Assembly: GCA_029216955.1 (NCBI GenBank) | Contig: JANAVB010005598.1 | Coordinates: forward strand, 827,529 to 891,528 | Direction: 5' to 3' | DNA length: 64,000 nucleotides | DNA from: Iris pallida | Lineage: Eukaryota; Streptophyta; Magnoliopsida; Asparagales; Iridaceae | Part shown: positions 22,566 through 40,618 of the stretch, one piece after another | Layout: the number at the start of each line of letters is the position of its first letter | Position numbering within the stretch: position 1 is the stretch's first letter | Position numbers and translations under genes: made by a program | The notes under the pieces: generated by a model | What the model was told of the DNA's origin: nothing | Database searches by the model: none | What the model saw: the letters and a program-made list of their open reading frames with translations, nothing else

Positions 22566-22577
22566 GCTCTGATACCA
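22566..22577 (-). other. Primer binding site of copia F
   Basis: The minus strand reads TGGTATCAGAGC, the exact initiator tRNA-Met type site, three bases inside the LTR end at 22581. It fixes the orientation of F. Confidence 0.9.
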
Positions 22578-23061
22578 CTCTGTTAAGAAACGCAAAAGTC
22601 GTTCCCCCAAACCATGAAGCTGCAAGAGAATAGAGCAAAAATGTACAAAACCAAATCGTCAATAATCATAAAGGAATCAAAAAAAATACAAGCAATTTTT
22701 ACATAGAAAACACAGATGGAAAAAAACCACAAGACGATCGGTTCCAACCCTGAAAAGTCTCCATTATTGTAAAGAAATACACCGACTCCTTAGAAGCTTC
22801 TCACCAATACAAACGGACTACCACAACTATTCGGAATAGAAAATTGATTACAGACTCACAATGAACAAAGACGACGAGAAAGAATTATCCAAAAATGAGC
22901 CGAGTTTCGGCCAAACTCACTTAGATCTGGACAACATCTCCTGACCCCACGGTGACCGAACTCTGTGCGAGTTCACCTAGATCTGGACATAATTGTTGCT
23001 ACTCCAATACACGAGTTACTCCGACAATCCAAGTTGCACTCATCGCACTCCCCAAGCTTCT

Positions 23062-23797
23062 TGTTAGAGTGGGTGGATTTTTCAACCTATGTGGAGAATA
23101 CCCCGGAGTATGACGAGCGCCATCCGTGTGTCGGAGAAGCTCGGGGAGTGCATGGATCCTATTTTAGAACATATATGGTAAGAAAATATATTATTGGATT
23201 TCCATATTTACTTTGATCATATATTTATGATTGGATCCTTCATATAGTAGCTTTTCATATAATTGGGCTTCCAATTATGGCAAGCCAATTATGATTGAAT
23301 TTTTATTAAATATATGATTGATACATATTGGAAGTTTTTATATATATTGACCTTCCATGTATGGATTACCAAGGGCTTATGAAAGGGTGACGGATGCAAG
23401 TCCAAAAAATCTCAAAAAGAAAACAAGAGTGTTTTACAATCTTTGATAGAGAGAGAGGATAGAGGACTATTGTGAAGGAGAGATCGCTTCGAATAATTTT
23501 TTGATATCTCTTGTTCTTCGAAGTCCGTAATTAAATTTTCTTCTTTCAAGTGAGTTGTAGTGATCCATGCTGGATCGAGAGGAGCTTTTAGAGGGTGTAA
23601 TCTTTTTATTCCATTAGTGGAGGTTCTTTAGGGTTGGACTCCGATCGTCCCATGATTTTTTTCCCGTAAGGATTTTCCATGTCAAAAATATTTGAGTCTG
23701 TGATTGTGTTTGGCATTTTTGATTTGTGTGCTTTTGCTTTATTCTCTTGCATGACTTTCTGGTTTGGGAGAACATTTTTTGCGATTCGTTCCCATCA
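23062..23797 (+). repeat. Copia D 5' LTR
   Basis: 736 bp, TGTTAG to CCCATCA. It matches 27907-28647 with about one difference in ten by eye, mostly transitions. Confidence 0.93.
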
Positions 23798-23800
23798 GAG

Positions 23801-23812
23801 TGGTATCAGAGC
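23801..23812 (+). other. Primer binding site of copia D
   Basis: TGGTATCAGAGC, complementary to the 3' end of initiator tRNA-Met, lies three bases after the 5' LTR. Confidence 0.95.
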
Positions 23813-23862
23813 TTTGGGTTCAAAGAAGTGTCAAAAGTTGCCAGTCAAACCAAGAAACAGAG

Positions 23863-26800
23863 ATGAAAGCGAAGTCGATGTGCATGGTGAACCTGAATGG
23901 TACCAACTACCATTATTAGCGGAGCAAGATGAAGGATTTGCTATTCATCAAGAATCTGCATCTTCCAGTATTTACGTCCGAGAAGCCCAGTGAAAAATCC
24001 GATGAGGACTAGAACTTCGAGCATATACAGGTGTGTGGGTACATGCGACACTTTGTTGACGAGAACGTGTACAACCATGTTGTCAATATTGAGCGTGCGA
24101 AGACGTTGTGGGAGAAGCTGTAATCTTTGTACGCAAAAAAGACTGGAGTAAACAAAATATTTCTGATCCGGATGATGATGGGTCTGCGGTACAAAGATGG
24201 TACGTCCATTACGGATCACTTGAGTGAGTTCCAGGACGTGGTGGACGAGCTATCCTCGATAGGAGTCAAGTTCGACGACGAGGTTCGGGACTTTGGTTGT
24301 TATGTACATTGCCAGACTCGTAGAAGACCGTACGAGTATATATGATCGCTTCTGCTCTGGAAGGCACAGTCAGTCTGGAGTTTGCCAAGAGTGGGGTACT
24401 GAATGAAAAGATGCAGAGACATTTTTAGGGCACTTCATCCATATCCCACCACTCAGAGGCGCTAGTTTCAGAGAGCCGTAAAAAAAGAGGAAAAAGCAGG
24501 GGTCCAGGTGGTGGCAGAGATAAGAACAAAGACAAGTCCAAGGATCAGTACGGGAACTCGGAGTATTACCATTGTGGCAAGAAAGGACACATCAAGCGGA
24601 ACTATTTCGCTTGGAAGAGAGAAGAAGAGCGACAAGCAAAAGCAAAGAAAGAACACTACAACAACGGCATCAGCACATGGAGGCGATGTGATCATCGTAG
24701 GTGATGCGGTTGTCATGAACCTCTCTTGCGATGACAATTTTTGGCTGGTGGACTCAGGTGCTTCAGCGCACGTATCTCACAACATGACACTATTTGCCAC
24801 TTATACAACAGGCGACTGTGGAGTATTTAAGATGGGCAACGGAGATGTGTCGAAGGCGGTTGCCATTAGATATGTGCATTTGAGGACGAAGATGGGTGCA
24901 GTTCTTGTTCTCAAAGATGTCCGTCATGTACCTGATATCCGTTTCAACCTGGTGTCTGTTGGAAGGTTGGATGACGAAGGTTTCTTTAATCTTTTTGGGA
25001 ACAGTTAGTGGAAGCTTTCCAGAAGTTTATTGGTGAATGTCAGAGAAAGCAAGAAGTTCGAACTCTACTATATGGAGGGGAGCACACAGGAGGCACAGGA
25101 GGTGAACCCAGTCAGTGATGCATCTACCAAATTGTGGCACAGGCAGATCGGCCATATCAGCGAGAAGGAGATGAGCTACTTGGTGAACAGGAAGGTGATT
25201 CCAGGGCTAAAGTCTACAAAATTGGAGAAGTGCACGCATTGTTTAGCAAAAAAGCAAAATATGGCGTCTTTCCAAAGTCACCCAAGTTCAAGAAAGCCGT
25301 TATTACTCGCGTTGATTCACTCGGATGTCTGCGGTCCTATGAAGGTAAAATCTATTAGTGGTGCTTCTTATTTTGTGACGTTTATTGATGATTGTTCCAG
25401 AAAGGTTTGGGTTTATGACTTAAAGACCAAGGATTAGGTGCTGCCCACTTTGAAAGAGTTTCAGTCCTCTGTTGAAAGGGAGACGGACAAGAAGCTGCTA
25501 AGTATTCGGTTAGACAATGGCGGTGAGTACATCGATCCCTTTGATGCTTATTGTAGAGAGCAAGGGATACGACACCAGAAGACTCTGTCCAAGACACCTC
25601 ATCTCAATGGTGTAGCAGAGTGAATGAACAAGATGCTGCTGGAGAGGATACGGTGTTTTCTGTCAGAAGCAAACTTGTCGGGCAGCTATTGGGGTGAGGC
25701 ACTTTACACAGCTGCTTATGTTATTAATTTCTCTCTTAGTACTCCTTTGTAGGATGATGTGCCTGATAAAGTATGGTACGACAAAGAGCCGTCATACAAC
25801 CACCTACTAGTGTTTGGTTGTAAGACCTTCGTGCATGTACCGAAGGATGAGAGATTCAAGCTTGAGCTGAAGACGAGGCGATGTGTCTTTGTCGGCTACG
25901 GTCAGGATGAGTTTGGTTATAGACTTTATGACCCTGTGGGAAGAAAGCTCTACAAAAGTAGGGATGTGATATTCGTCGAGGATCAGACCATGACTAACAC
26001 TCAGGATTTTGAGATACCTTCTGAGGCTGAAGAATTGCCTGAGTTATAGTCATTTTGCTTCGAGCAGTTTCTAGAGGACATTGCAGAGGATCTAGTTATG
26101 GGGGAGCTAGTACATGGAGTTGCTCGCAACCTTGATCATCAGCCTACTGATGGTGGTCAAGGTAACCCTCAGGAGGATGAGTATGCCGGAGAGGTAGTTC
26201 TTGAAGGATAAGAGGCTGTTGTTATACAGCCAGTACCATTGGTTTCATTGATAAGGAGCGACAAAGAGCATCGACCATCTACGAGATACTCATCAGGTGA
26301 GTATGTTCTGCTGACTGACGGAGAAGAGCCCAAAAATTTTGTAGAGGCTATGGACGATGAACATAGGCAGAAGTGGATGGAGGCTATGTAGGAGGAGATG
26401 GGTTTCTTACAAGCCAACTCCACTTATGATCTGGTACGGTTGCCCAAGGATAAGAAGGGTTTGAGAAATCGATGGATGTTCAGAGTAAAGTAAACAGATT
26501 ATGCTACTCGCCTTCGATACAAAACGAGGGTGGTAGTTAAAAGCTACGGTCAGCAGAAGGACGTTGATTACAATGACATCTTTTTGCCAGTTGTCAAATA
26601 ATCATCTATTCGGGTGGTGCTAGCATTGGCATCCAGTTTTGACTTGGAGGTCGAGCAGATAGACGTGAAGACGACATTCCTCTATGGTGATCTAGAAGAG
26701 GAGTTGTACATGAAGCAACAAGAGAGATTCTGTGAAAAGGATAAGTCACACTAGTTTGTCGATTGAGGAAGAGCTTATATGGTCTGAAGCAGGCTCCGAG

Positions 26801-27889
26801 ACAATGGTACTGGAAGTTCGAGTCGTTTATAGGGGAGCATGGTTTTGTACGAACGATGTCAGATCACTGTGTATTCGTCAGTTACTTTGTCGAGGATAAT
26901 TTGATCATTTTACTGCTCTGTGTTGATGATATGCTACTAGTGGGTCGAAATGCCAATAGAAGAGCGGAGTTGAAGTGCCAAATGGGCGCAACCTTCTCTA
27001 TGAAAGATTTAGGATAGCGAATACTATTCTTGGGATGGAGATCAGCTGAGAGAGAGAGTCCAATTTGCTACACTTATCCCAAAAGAAGTACATTCATCGG
27101 TTACTTCAGCGTTTCGGGATGGATGGGTCGAAAAAAGTGAGTAACCCCCTTGTGGCTCACTTTAAGTTCACTGAGGAGCTGTATCCATCTACCAAGGACG
27201 AGAAGGAAGATATGGAGTAGGTTCCACATGCTTCAGCTGTGGGGAATCTCATGTATTCTATGGTGTGTACGAGGCCAGACATTGCTCACGCAGTTGGTAC
27301 AGTTAGCAGGTATATTTCTAATCCTGGAAGGGTACATTGGAGTGCGGTCAAGTGGATCCAACGATACCTTTAGGAAACTGCCGATTAGAGACTTTCTTTT
27401 GGTGGTGACGAGCCGAAGCTGGTTGGGTATACCGATGCTGATATGGCTGGAGATGTAGACACGAGGTGATCAACCTTGGGCTATATGATGATATTTGCTG
27501 ATGGAGCGGTATCGTGGCAGTCGCAGTTGCAAAAGTATGTTGTTTTGTCGACGATAGAGGCAGAGTACATTACATCGATGGAGGCTTGTAAGGAGTTGCT
27601 GTGGATAAAGAAGTTGTTGTAGGAAGTGAGGCTAAAACATGAGCAGTATACTTTGCTTTATGATAGCTAGAGTGCCATTCACCTTGTGAAGAACCAGACA
27701 TTTCATAGTCGGTCCAAGCACATTGATACTCGGTATCATTGGATACGGAATATTGTTAAGAAGAAGGACGCAATGCTTGAGAAGATTCATACTGATGACA
27801 ATGGAACGGACATGCTCACTAAGGTTCTACCAAGGGAGAAGTTTGAGTACTGCAGGCGGATCGTCGGGATGACGAGTTCCTCCACCTAG
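23863..27889 (+). pseudogene. Copia D gag-pol pseudogene
   Basis: It begins at the ATG at 23863 (MKAKSMCMVNLNGTNYH). Gag runs to about 24500. The zinc knuckle near 24560 reads YYHCGKKGHIKRNY, so its outer cysteines are now tyrosines. Then come protease (WLVDSGASAHVSHNM, about 24740), the integrase HHCC part (LWHRQIGHI ... CTHC) with core HSDVCGP and FIDDCSRK (25130-25430) and LDNGGEY (about 25510), reverse transcriptase (LLCVDDMLLVG near 26910), and RNase H ending GMTSSST at 27889. In-frame stops include 24121, 25006, 25435, 25621, 25750 and 26047, most of them explained by C-to-T change of CAG, CAA or CGA codons. Confidence 0.93.
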
Positions 27890-27906
27890 TTGTGAAGGAA
27901 GAGATT

Positions 27907-28647
27907 TATTGGAGTGGGTAGAATTTCCATTTTATGTGGAGAATACTCCGGAGTACGATGAGCGTCATCCGTGTCTCGGAGAAGCTCGGAGAGTGCATGG
28001 ATTCTATTTTGGAACATATATAGTAAAGAAATATATGATTGGATTTTCATATTTACTTTGATCATATATTTATGATTGAATTTTTCATATAGTAGCTTTC
28101 CATATAATTGGGCTTCCAATTATGGCAAGCCAATAATGATTTAATTTCCATTAAATATATGATTGATGTATATTGGAAATTTCTATATATATTGGCCTTT
28201 TATATATGGATTACCAAGGGCTTATAAAAGGGTGAAGGATGCAAGTTGAAAAAATATCAAAAAGAAAACAAGAGTGTTTTGCAATCTTTGAAAGAGAAAG
28301 AGAGGGAGGATTGAGGACTATTGTGAAGGAGAGATCGCTTGGAATAATTTTTCAACATCTCTTGTTCTTCGGAGTCCGCAATTAATTTTTTTTCTTTTAA
28401 GTGAGTTGTGGTGATCTGTGTTGGATCGGGAGGAGCTTGTAGAGGGTGTATTCTCTTTATTCCATTAGTGGAGGTTCTTCATGATTGGACTCCGATCGTC
28501 CCGTGATTTTTTTTCGTAAGAATTTTCTACGTCAAAAATCTTTGTGTCTACGATTGTGTTTGGCATTTTTGGTTTGTGTGCTTTTGCTCCGTTCTCTCGC
28601 AGAACTTTCTGGTTTGGGGGAATGGTTTCCGTGCTTCATTCCCATTA
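27907..28647 (+). repeat. Copia D 3' LTR
   Basis: 741 bp partner of 23062-23797. Its terminal TG and CA have become TA and TA. The right flank CTTCT completes the TSD. Confidence 0.93.
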
Positions 28648-28718
28648 CTTCTCCGACATACGGATGTTTCTCGTCGTACTCCAGGTTTTATTTGTATAGC
28701 TTAGGAACCCACCCAACA

Positions 28719-29950
28719 CCAACGGTATCGACCCCCTCTCTTCAGGTGTCGGGAACTACATGGATGTTCAAGGATATTAAAAGATACCCACGAAGCATCT
28801 TGAAGCTCTTTTTTTTAAAGTATTTGAAGTTCTCTTCTTTGAAGACATTTTAACTTTTAATGTAATGACTAAGTGTGATGTATCATACATGTACATATCT
28901 CGATTTGTGTTCTCAAGGCACCACGTGATACGACAACACGATATAAAGGAATTATCCTTCATAGCGAAGTAATCCACAATTTAAAAATCAGACATGAAAA
29001 TTTATTTTTGCTTTCATGTTCATTTATTCATGTCCTATACATTCTAAAGTCAAAGTATTCGACCCTATGAATTTTAGAATTGTCATGAATTCGTCTCTAA
29101 TCCTAACACATGTTTAATCCTAATTAGGAATTGTGAACGTTCGACTATTTCAGATTGAAATTTGGTCATCTCCAAAAATTTCTAAAAATTTTGGCAAAAT
29201 TTTCTTTGTATTTATTGATAAAAAATAGTTTATGAATAGTATAACCATAGAGAAGCAAAACTTCATCAATTCCTGGAGGAAAAAATCATTCGGTGGGCCA
29301 AATCAACACCAAAAACTATACAGTTATATGTAATTCAATATTTGAATTTAACAGGTTAAGTTCAAGGTTTTTTTACCAAAGCAATTTACCTTATTATCCA
29401 AGTGCGCATCCTTGATGCACTTGCAACACAAGATACATTGACTAAAGAATGAAAGGATGAGTAATCTTGGAAACGTATGAAATAAACAATATAATCATGA
29501 ATATGATCAAATCATAATCATTCTACAATTTATGCTTAAGTTTGAGTTACTATGAGAAAATTTACCATAAATGTTGAATTTCACGGGAAGTTATTCAAAA
29601 TGATCCAGAAAGTGAAATTTCTCGACTCTAGTTATGGTTCAACCCTAAGGGTATCATATACTAGAAGTTATGTGAAAATTTTACGTCTTAAAATATAATC
29701 CTTGGGTAGTAATTTTTTGTGTTATCATGTTGAGTTTATTATTTGATTTAATCCAATTGGGTCAAATTTCACCATTCTTTCCTGATATGCAACTACACAC
29801 CTAATAAATCAAATTTTGGTATGCACTAAATTACATATGCATAGTAATGTTAAATTTTGACAGCAAATGCCTATTTTGGACACCCTACTTGATTCTAGGT
29901 CTAGGGTAGTCGAAGGCTAAGAACTTAGCCTCAATATGGTCGACCCTCTA
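28719..29950. other. AT-rich intergenic stretch, nothing identified
   Basis: No convincing ORF or element end. It lies between copia F and gypsy A. Confidence 0.45.
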
Positions 29951-32873
29951 TGTAACCCATTTTTTCTGAACTTTCAAAAAAAAATTATTTTAAAATTGTG
30001 TTTGAACATAATTTTTCTTCAAAAACTTTGTAAAACAAATTTTTTATTATTTTGCATTTCAAAAACTAGTTAAAATTAATAGTTTGAAATTACTATTTAG
30101 TTTTAATAAAAAATATTTATTTTGAATTTTATTATTGGAATTATAAAAGAAGTTGGTAATTATTTTTTGGACTTTTAAAATTTTCTTTTGAAAATTATTT
30201 TAAAAATTATAGTCATTATTTTTTACAAATAAAAAGATTCACTATTAATATTTGGATTTATAAAAATATGTTTTACATTATTTTGATGACATTGAATATT
30301 ATTTTAAATTATTGTTTTAATTAATTATTAGATTGAGATTAGATTGATTTACTAATTAAATTGTATTTGTTTTAAATTTATTGACAAATTTATCTATTGG
30401 GGTCCTAGAGAAATTTCATCCTTATCTATTTAGTAGTTTCATCACCTATTTAATGGGACCATCTTCCCAACTTTTTCCCAAATAAAATTCTATCACCCAC
30501 AACCAAACACCATCACAGCAATTATGTCATCATCGTGTCCATATCCAATTTTCTTCCATTATTTTACACATATACATTCTTTCAGCCTGTGTCCGTACAT
30601 TCTTCCAGCCCGTGTCGGACACACCCTCACACATATAACCAAAATAAGAAACTCTAACCCTAATACTAGCAAGCCGCTGCCTTGTACCGGCCACCAGCGC
30701 GCTCATCGGCTATCTCCTCCTCCTTCGTTACATCACCCCACCACTTTTCGAATCCCTGCTACCACCGACCCCTGTTGATCGACCACCACAATGCCACCCG
30801 ACCACCGTCATCGACAATCGTGTCCGCACCATCGTGGCCAACGTCCCATACTCCTCCACTAGAAGACCCGACCAGCCTCCACTATCACGCCACCACCACC
30901 ACCACCAACAACACCACCACGACTGGCCACGAGCCTTCACCCCCGCCGCCCCTTACTTCGGCCAACTACTCCACGAGCACCACCACACACCATCACCACC
31001 ACGCGCTCATCTCCTCCTCCCAGTGCCATAGTCTTCTTAGCCGCAACCACCCCGACTCCTCACTCCTCAATCGGCCTGCAGTCAACACCACATGCGTCTC
31101 CTAAACGCGCACACCATTGCCAATCTCCTCACCGGCCCGACAAACACCAGATCCGCGGGCCCCGGTGACCACTGTGCTGATCTTCCAGCCGTCGCCTCCA
31201 CCCGTGTGGAAGCCGAGAAGCTCCGTCGCAGACCAGCCGTGCCCTGCCGGCTCCGGTGAGGAAAAGCCTTCTCCCTCCTCTCTCTCTTTCACTCTCTCTC
31301 TCTTTGTCTGATTCTCTCTCTCTCTCTCTCTCTTCTACTTCTTCTGTTGTTTTTTATTTTTATTTTATTTTTATTTTTGAAGAAAACACATAGTATGATA
31401 TGTTGGGCTGGTTTTGGGCCTGGATGGCTTTAAATCCACAAAAGGATTATTTTTTGGTATAATAATAGATTTTAGGCATTTGTTTTTTTGAATTGTGCTT
31501 TATTTTGGGCCTATGTAGTTAATTCCAGGCTTCAACAAATACATTAATTATGTTTTATTAAATGATTCGTATATATATGTTAGTGGACTTTGAAAAAATA
31601 TAAATGGGTCTGGCCTAGATATAGGCTTTAGGTCACTAAATAAATACTTTGGTAAGGGTTTAGATATTAAATAAATTAGGCTTTATATGCTAGTAGGATT
31701 TTATACTTTTAAAATAGAATTTGTATATAAGTATATTTTTAGTTATTTTAAGTATACATATAAGTACAATTTTCCTGGGATTTTATAAATATCAATGGGC
31801 TTAATATACCTAATATTTCTAATAAGTTTACATATACAATAATAATTTTTAGTTTATAAATAATATTCAAAATAATAAAAAAATATTTGCTAGTTAACAA
31901 TTTCTTTTTCCTAAAATAAACTCCCTCTTAGACTAGATTGTTCTGATCATGACTAATTAAATATTTTATATTGCGAATTTTGGACTTCTTTATATCGAAC
32001 CTAGCTAATTGGACTATTTTGGACTCAATAGAATGATATGTTCCATCGTTTGAGATTGTCTTGTGAAGTGTAGTATCTGTACATACTCTGTGTTGATACA
32101 CAAACAAATCCAGGCAAGTACTTATATTGGAAACTTTCAGTTCTTAATAGATCCTATGATACATGTTTTAGACATGCATTACATGACTCTTGACATGTTG
32201 TTCACACGAGTATGAATTCAAATTCATGATTATTGAGTTTCTGATTTACTTTGTTATCGTATTTCTTGACTATTGCATTTCGTGATTTCGTGTTGTGATT
32301 ATCGTATATCATGATTCTTCGTGCCGTGACGTGAATTCATGAGTTGGGTGAAAAAATACCTTAGTAGACATGTTGATATTCACAAAAAACTGGAATGATA
32401 GCACTTGCACACTTCACGTACAGGATGTCGTATTTTTACCCTAGACGTAACATGTCAAAATTGGTATTTCAAAATACATAGTTAGATATATTGATTGTCG
32501 TATTTACATGTTCCATCTTACTTTACATGCCATGATACTCGTGTTTACATGTTTCTTTCTAGTTGACATGTCATGATTATTGTGTTTACCTATTTTTCTC
32601 TACTTGTCATACCATGATTCCAATTTTACCAGTTACCATGTATTTCATATATTATTTGTTGTTTTATAGTTTTTATTATGACTTGAATAGTTTACCATGT
32701 ATGTACTTGTTCCATTCCTGACTAGAAATCTATTTTTCCAACTTAGTAAATTTCTACTCTATGCACTTGGACCCTTGGGGGAGATAAGGATATATTTTGA
32801 AGGCCAATCCTAGAGACTAGTTAGATAGATTACTTGATCATAAAGCTTAATGAGTTGTTTCCAACTTGATGTA
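29951..32873 (+). repeat. Gypsy A 5' LTR, first part
   Basis: It starts TGTAACCC and is interrupted after 32873 by element B; the last 211 bases are at 60337-60547. It includes a pyrimidine microsatellite (about 31265-31335) and CCACCA-rich sequence at 30830-31000, which produces spurious ORFs. No gene is seen. Confidence 0.8.
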
Positions 32874-38223
<5,350 letters not shown>

Positions 38224-38461
38224 CGTTTTTAGTGGTGGCCCATGCAGGTCAAGTTTGTGTAGTGATATTCGAACTAGAGTATCACTACAGCCTGCAGTAG
38301 GATTAGGATTATTCTTGAGGTACTCAATCACATTAGGAAAAACTCTTAACTGAATTCCTGTCATCTAAATTCTTGTCGAAGATTGCTTCCTTAAATAACT
38401 GTCATCCCTTGAATTATCGTTTCTATCTCAGTATTGATTCCTTGTTTGATCTGTCTCCAGG

Positions 38462-39896
38462 ATGGTGATTGAGACACGATCGTATCGCTCTGGCCCAGCA
38501 GACGCTGGTGAGAGGTCTACCACCCCTCGCCCGATTGTGGATATTGGGACCACAGCACCCCCTATTTCTGCTCATATAGGAGCGTCTGCAGCTTTTGGGA
38601 GTGCACCTCCACCTTTTCGGAGGTCTTCCCCCATCATTCCGGATATGTATCAGCAGCAGTTACCTTCAGGGACAGTGGATACGGCTCAGATGTTTATCTT
38701 CTTCCAGCAATTCCTGGAGACTCAGCAGCAAATGCAGCATAGCCAGTCTGCTGATTTTCGACAGAGCATACACGATACCCACCAGTTGGTCAGGACGACA
38801 GTAGAGCTGGTGACTGCTCAGCCACTGGGAGGTCAGATGCAGCAGTATCAGCCGAAGACTCCAGACATCCAATCCTTTAAGAAGATGGGACCCCGGGACT
38901 TCAAGGGTACAAAGGGCATCATATACGCTGACCATTGGATAGAGCATATTGAGAAGATATTCCGATTGGCACAGATCCCAACTAGATTGTAGATCGAGGC
39001 CGCAGCCAGTCAGATGCAGGACTTGGCCCGTACTTGGTACCAGACGGACCCGAGGGTTGGTACAGCCGGTCAGACTTGGGCAACATTTAAGAAACTATTC
39101 AAGGAGAAATTATTTCCCGATACAGTACTCGGTGCCTTGGAGGCGCAGTTCGAGAGTTTGGTTCAGGAGAACCCGACCGTTAAGGAGTATGTTGGAGAGT
39201 TTTGCCGTTTGAGTAGATTCATTGAGGACCTTACTGATGCCGGGAAGGCGAGGAGGTTCCGCAGGGGCTTGATCAGGGAGGTCAGGTCGTATACAAAGAG
39301 CAGCGACGATGCCATATTCGAGCAAATTCTGGTAGGAGCCATGGCAGCGGAGGACGATCTTGGGCTGAAGGAGAAGAGGACGCGAGACACTCATGGAGCT
39401 AGTGGCAGTACGGGCCCGGCCAAGAGGCCCCACCTACAGATTCAGCAACAGTATTTGCAGCAGATGTCCCACCTACAGATTCAACAGCAGAGGGTCTACT
39501 CTCAGCAGCAGCAGTTTTAGGACCGTGTACCCTTTCAGCAGGTGCAACAGCAACAGAGGCAGCAGCAGGCCCCGGGATAGCAGCTTGTTATCATTTGCCC
39601 TTTCTGCAAGAAACCAGGACACGATTGGGGCGAATGCCAGAAGAGGCTGGGCAGATGTTAACTTTACGGAGGATCCGATCATCGGCTGAGAGAGTGTCCT
39701 GAGTCATTTGGACAAACAGTTCAGGGAGCAGGAGCTAGGGCTCTGGCAGGCCGGCAGAAGGGATTACCCTTACCAACTCAGCAGCAAAGGTACATACAAC
39801 ATCAACAGTAGGTCAGGGGAAGCCAGCAGGGGCGAGCTTTCGTCAGGACAGTCGAGGATGCACAGGCCATTGGAGATCCTGCTGCAGGTTTCGTCC
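38462..39896 (+). pseudogene. Gypsy B gag pseudogene with start of protease region
   Basis: It starts MVIETRSYRSGPADAG at 38462. A glutamine-rich N-terminal part is followed by the retrotransposon gag domain (FKKMGPRDFKGTKG; DHWIEHIEKIF; ATFKKLFKEKLFP; VKEYVGEFCRLSRFIED). A CX2CX4HX4C knuckle (CPFCKKPGHDWGEC) starts at 39596. In a second knuckle one cysteine is tyrosine. Stops lie at 38990, 39518, 39578 and 39659. After the knuckles a VRTVEDAQAIGDPAAG segment resembles the region just before a gypsy protease, where the CACTA element has inserted. It continues in one frame from 38462 if the stops are ignored. Confidence 0.9.
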
Positions 39897-40336
39897 TTCC
39901 ACTACAACAAAAAGACCTATTAATGACGTTTGATAAGTAGATTTCATGACGGCTGATAAAAAAGCGTTATGAAAGTTCGAAATACCTTTTTTCTATGACG
40001 GTTTGGGCTAATTCTGGACTTTTTATAACGTTTATAAAACAAAAAGTTATTAATATTTTAGAGCGGTGGCAAACTTGTAATATTTTTTAAGTTTATTTTT
40101 TGACAAAATCCCGCACTTCAACAAAATTTTTTCTCTCCCCCTCGTTCTGGTCTTCTCCTTCTCCGATCCTTTCTTCTCCCTCCTCTCCCCCAACTCTAAA
40201 ATCCCATAGATCCAAAACCCTAACTCTAGTTTAGCAACACCCTCCTCTCCTCCTCTTCTTCTCCTTCCTTTCCCCCAACTCCAAAACCCTAACCCAAGAT
40301 ACAAAACCCTAAACCTAGTTAGAAAGGGAGGAGGAG

Positions 40337-40618
40337 ATGGAGAGGGAGCTGGCGGCGCGGGAGGGCCGACGGCTCTGGCACGGCCTCTCTGACGCTGACG
40401 TCGCGTTAGGTGAAAAAAGAGAGCGGGACAGCCAATTGTGGTCTCTCCGCTCTTCTTTTCTCTTTTCGATCGGGCATTGGCGAATTCGCGGTGGCCGCCG
40501 AACTCGACGGCGCACGGAGGACCGACACCAGGAGTCAATCGCTATCATCTGGATGATGATGGTTCTCCTTGGCAGGCCAGGGTGTCCGTGTCGTCTCCGT
40601 CGCAGCAGTAGTCATTGA
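40337..40618 (+). other. GC-rich coding-like block in the CACTA element, unrecognised
   Basis: The block is much richer in GC than its surroundings and opens MERELAAREGRRLWHGLSDAD. Both strands stay open, so coding status is unclear. It may be a captured first exon. I do not recognise a domain. Confidence 0.25.

Larger units (their letters stand above)
23062..28647 (+). mobile_element. Ty1/copia element D, complete structure, inactive
   Basis: The LTRs 23062-23797 and 27907-28647 flank a gag-pol region. The TSD is CTTCT (23057-23061, 28648-28652). An exact TGGTATCAGAGC primer site is at 23801-23812 and a purine tract (GAAGGAAGAGA) precedes the 3' LTR. The domain order gag, protease, integrase, RT, RNase H is copia. 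The coding region is full of stops. The 3' LTR keeps a TATAAAAG box near 28224; the 5' LTR has TATGAAAG there. Confidence 0.95.
22581..28718 (-). repeat. Copia F 5' LTR, split by copia D
   Basis: The LTR occupies 22581-23061 and 28653-28718. Copia D (23062-28647) and one TSD copy lie between. On the minus strand it begins TGTTGGGTGGGTTCC and ends TTAACA. Across the split it reads through a TCGGAGAAGCTTGGGGAG segment that matches the D LTR (TCGGAGAAGCTCGGGGAG). D therefore landed in an LTR of its own family, in the opposite orientation. Confidence 0.82.
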
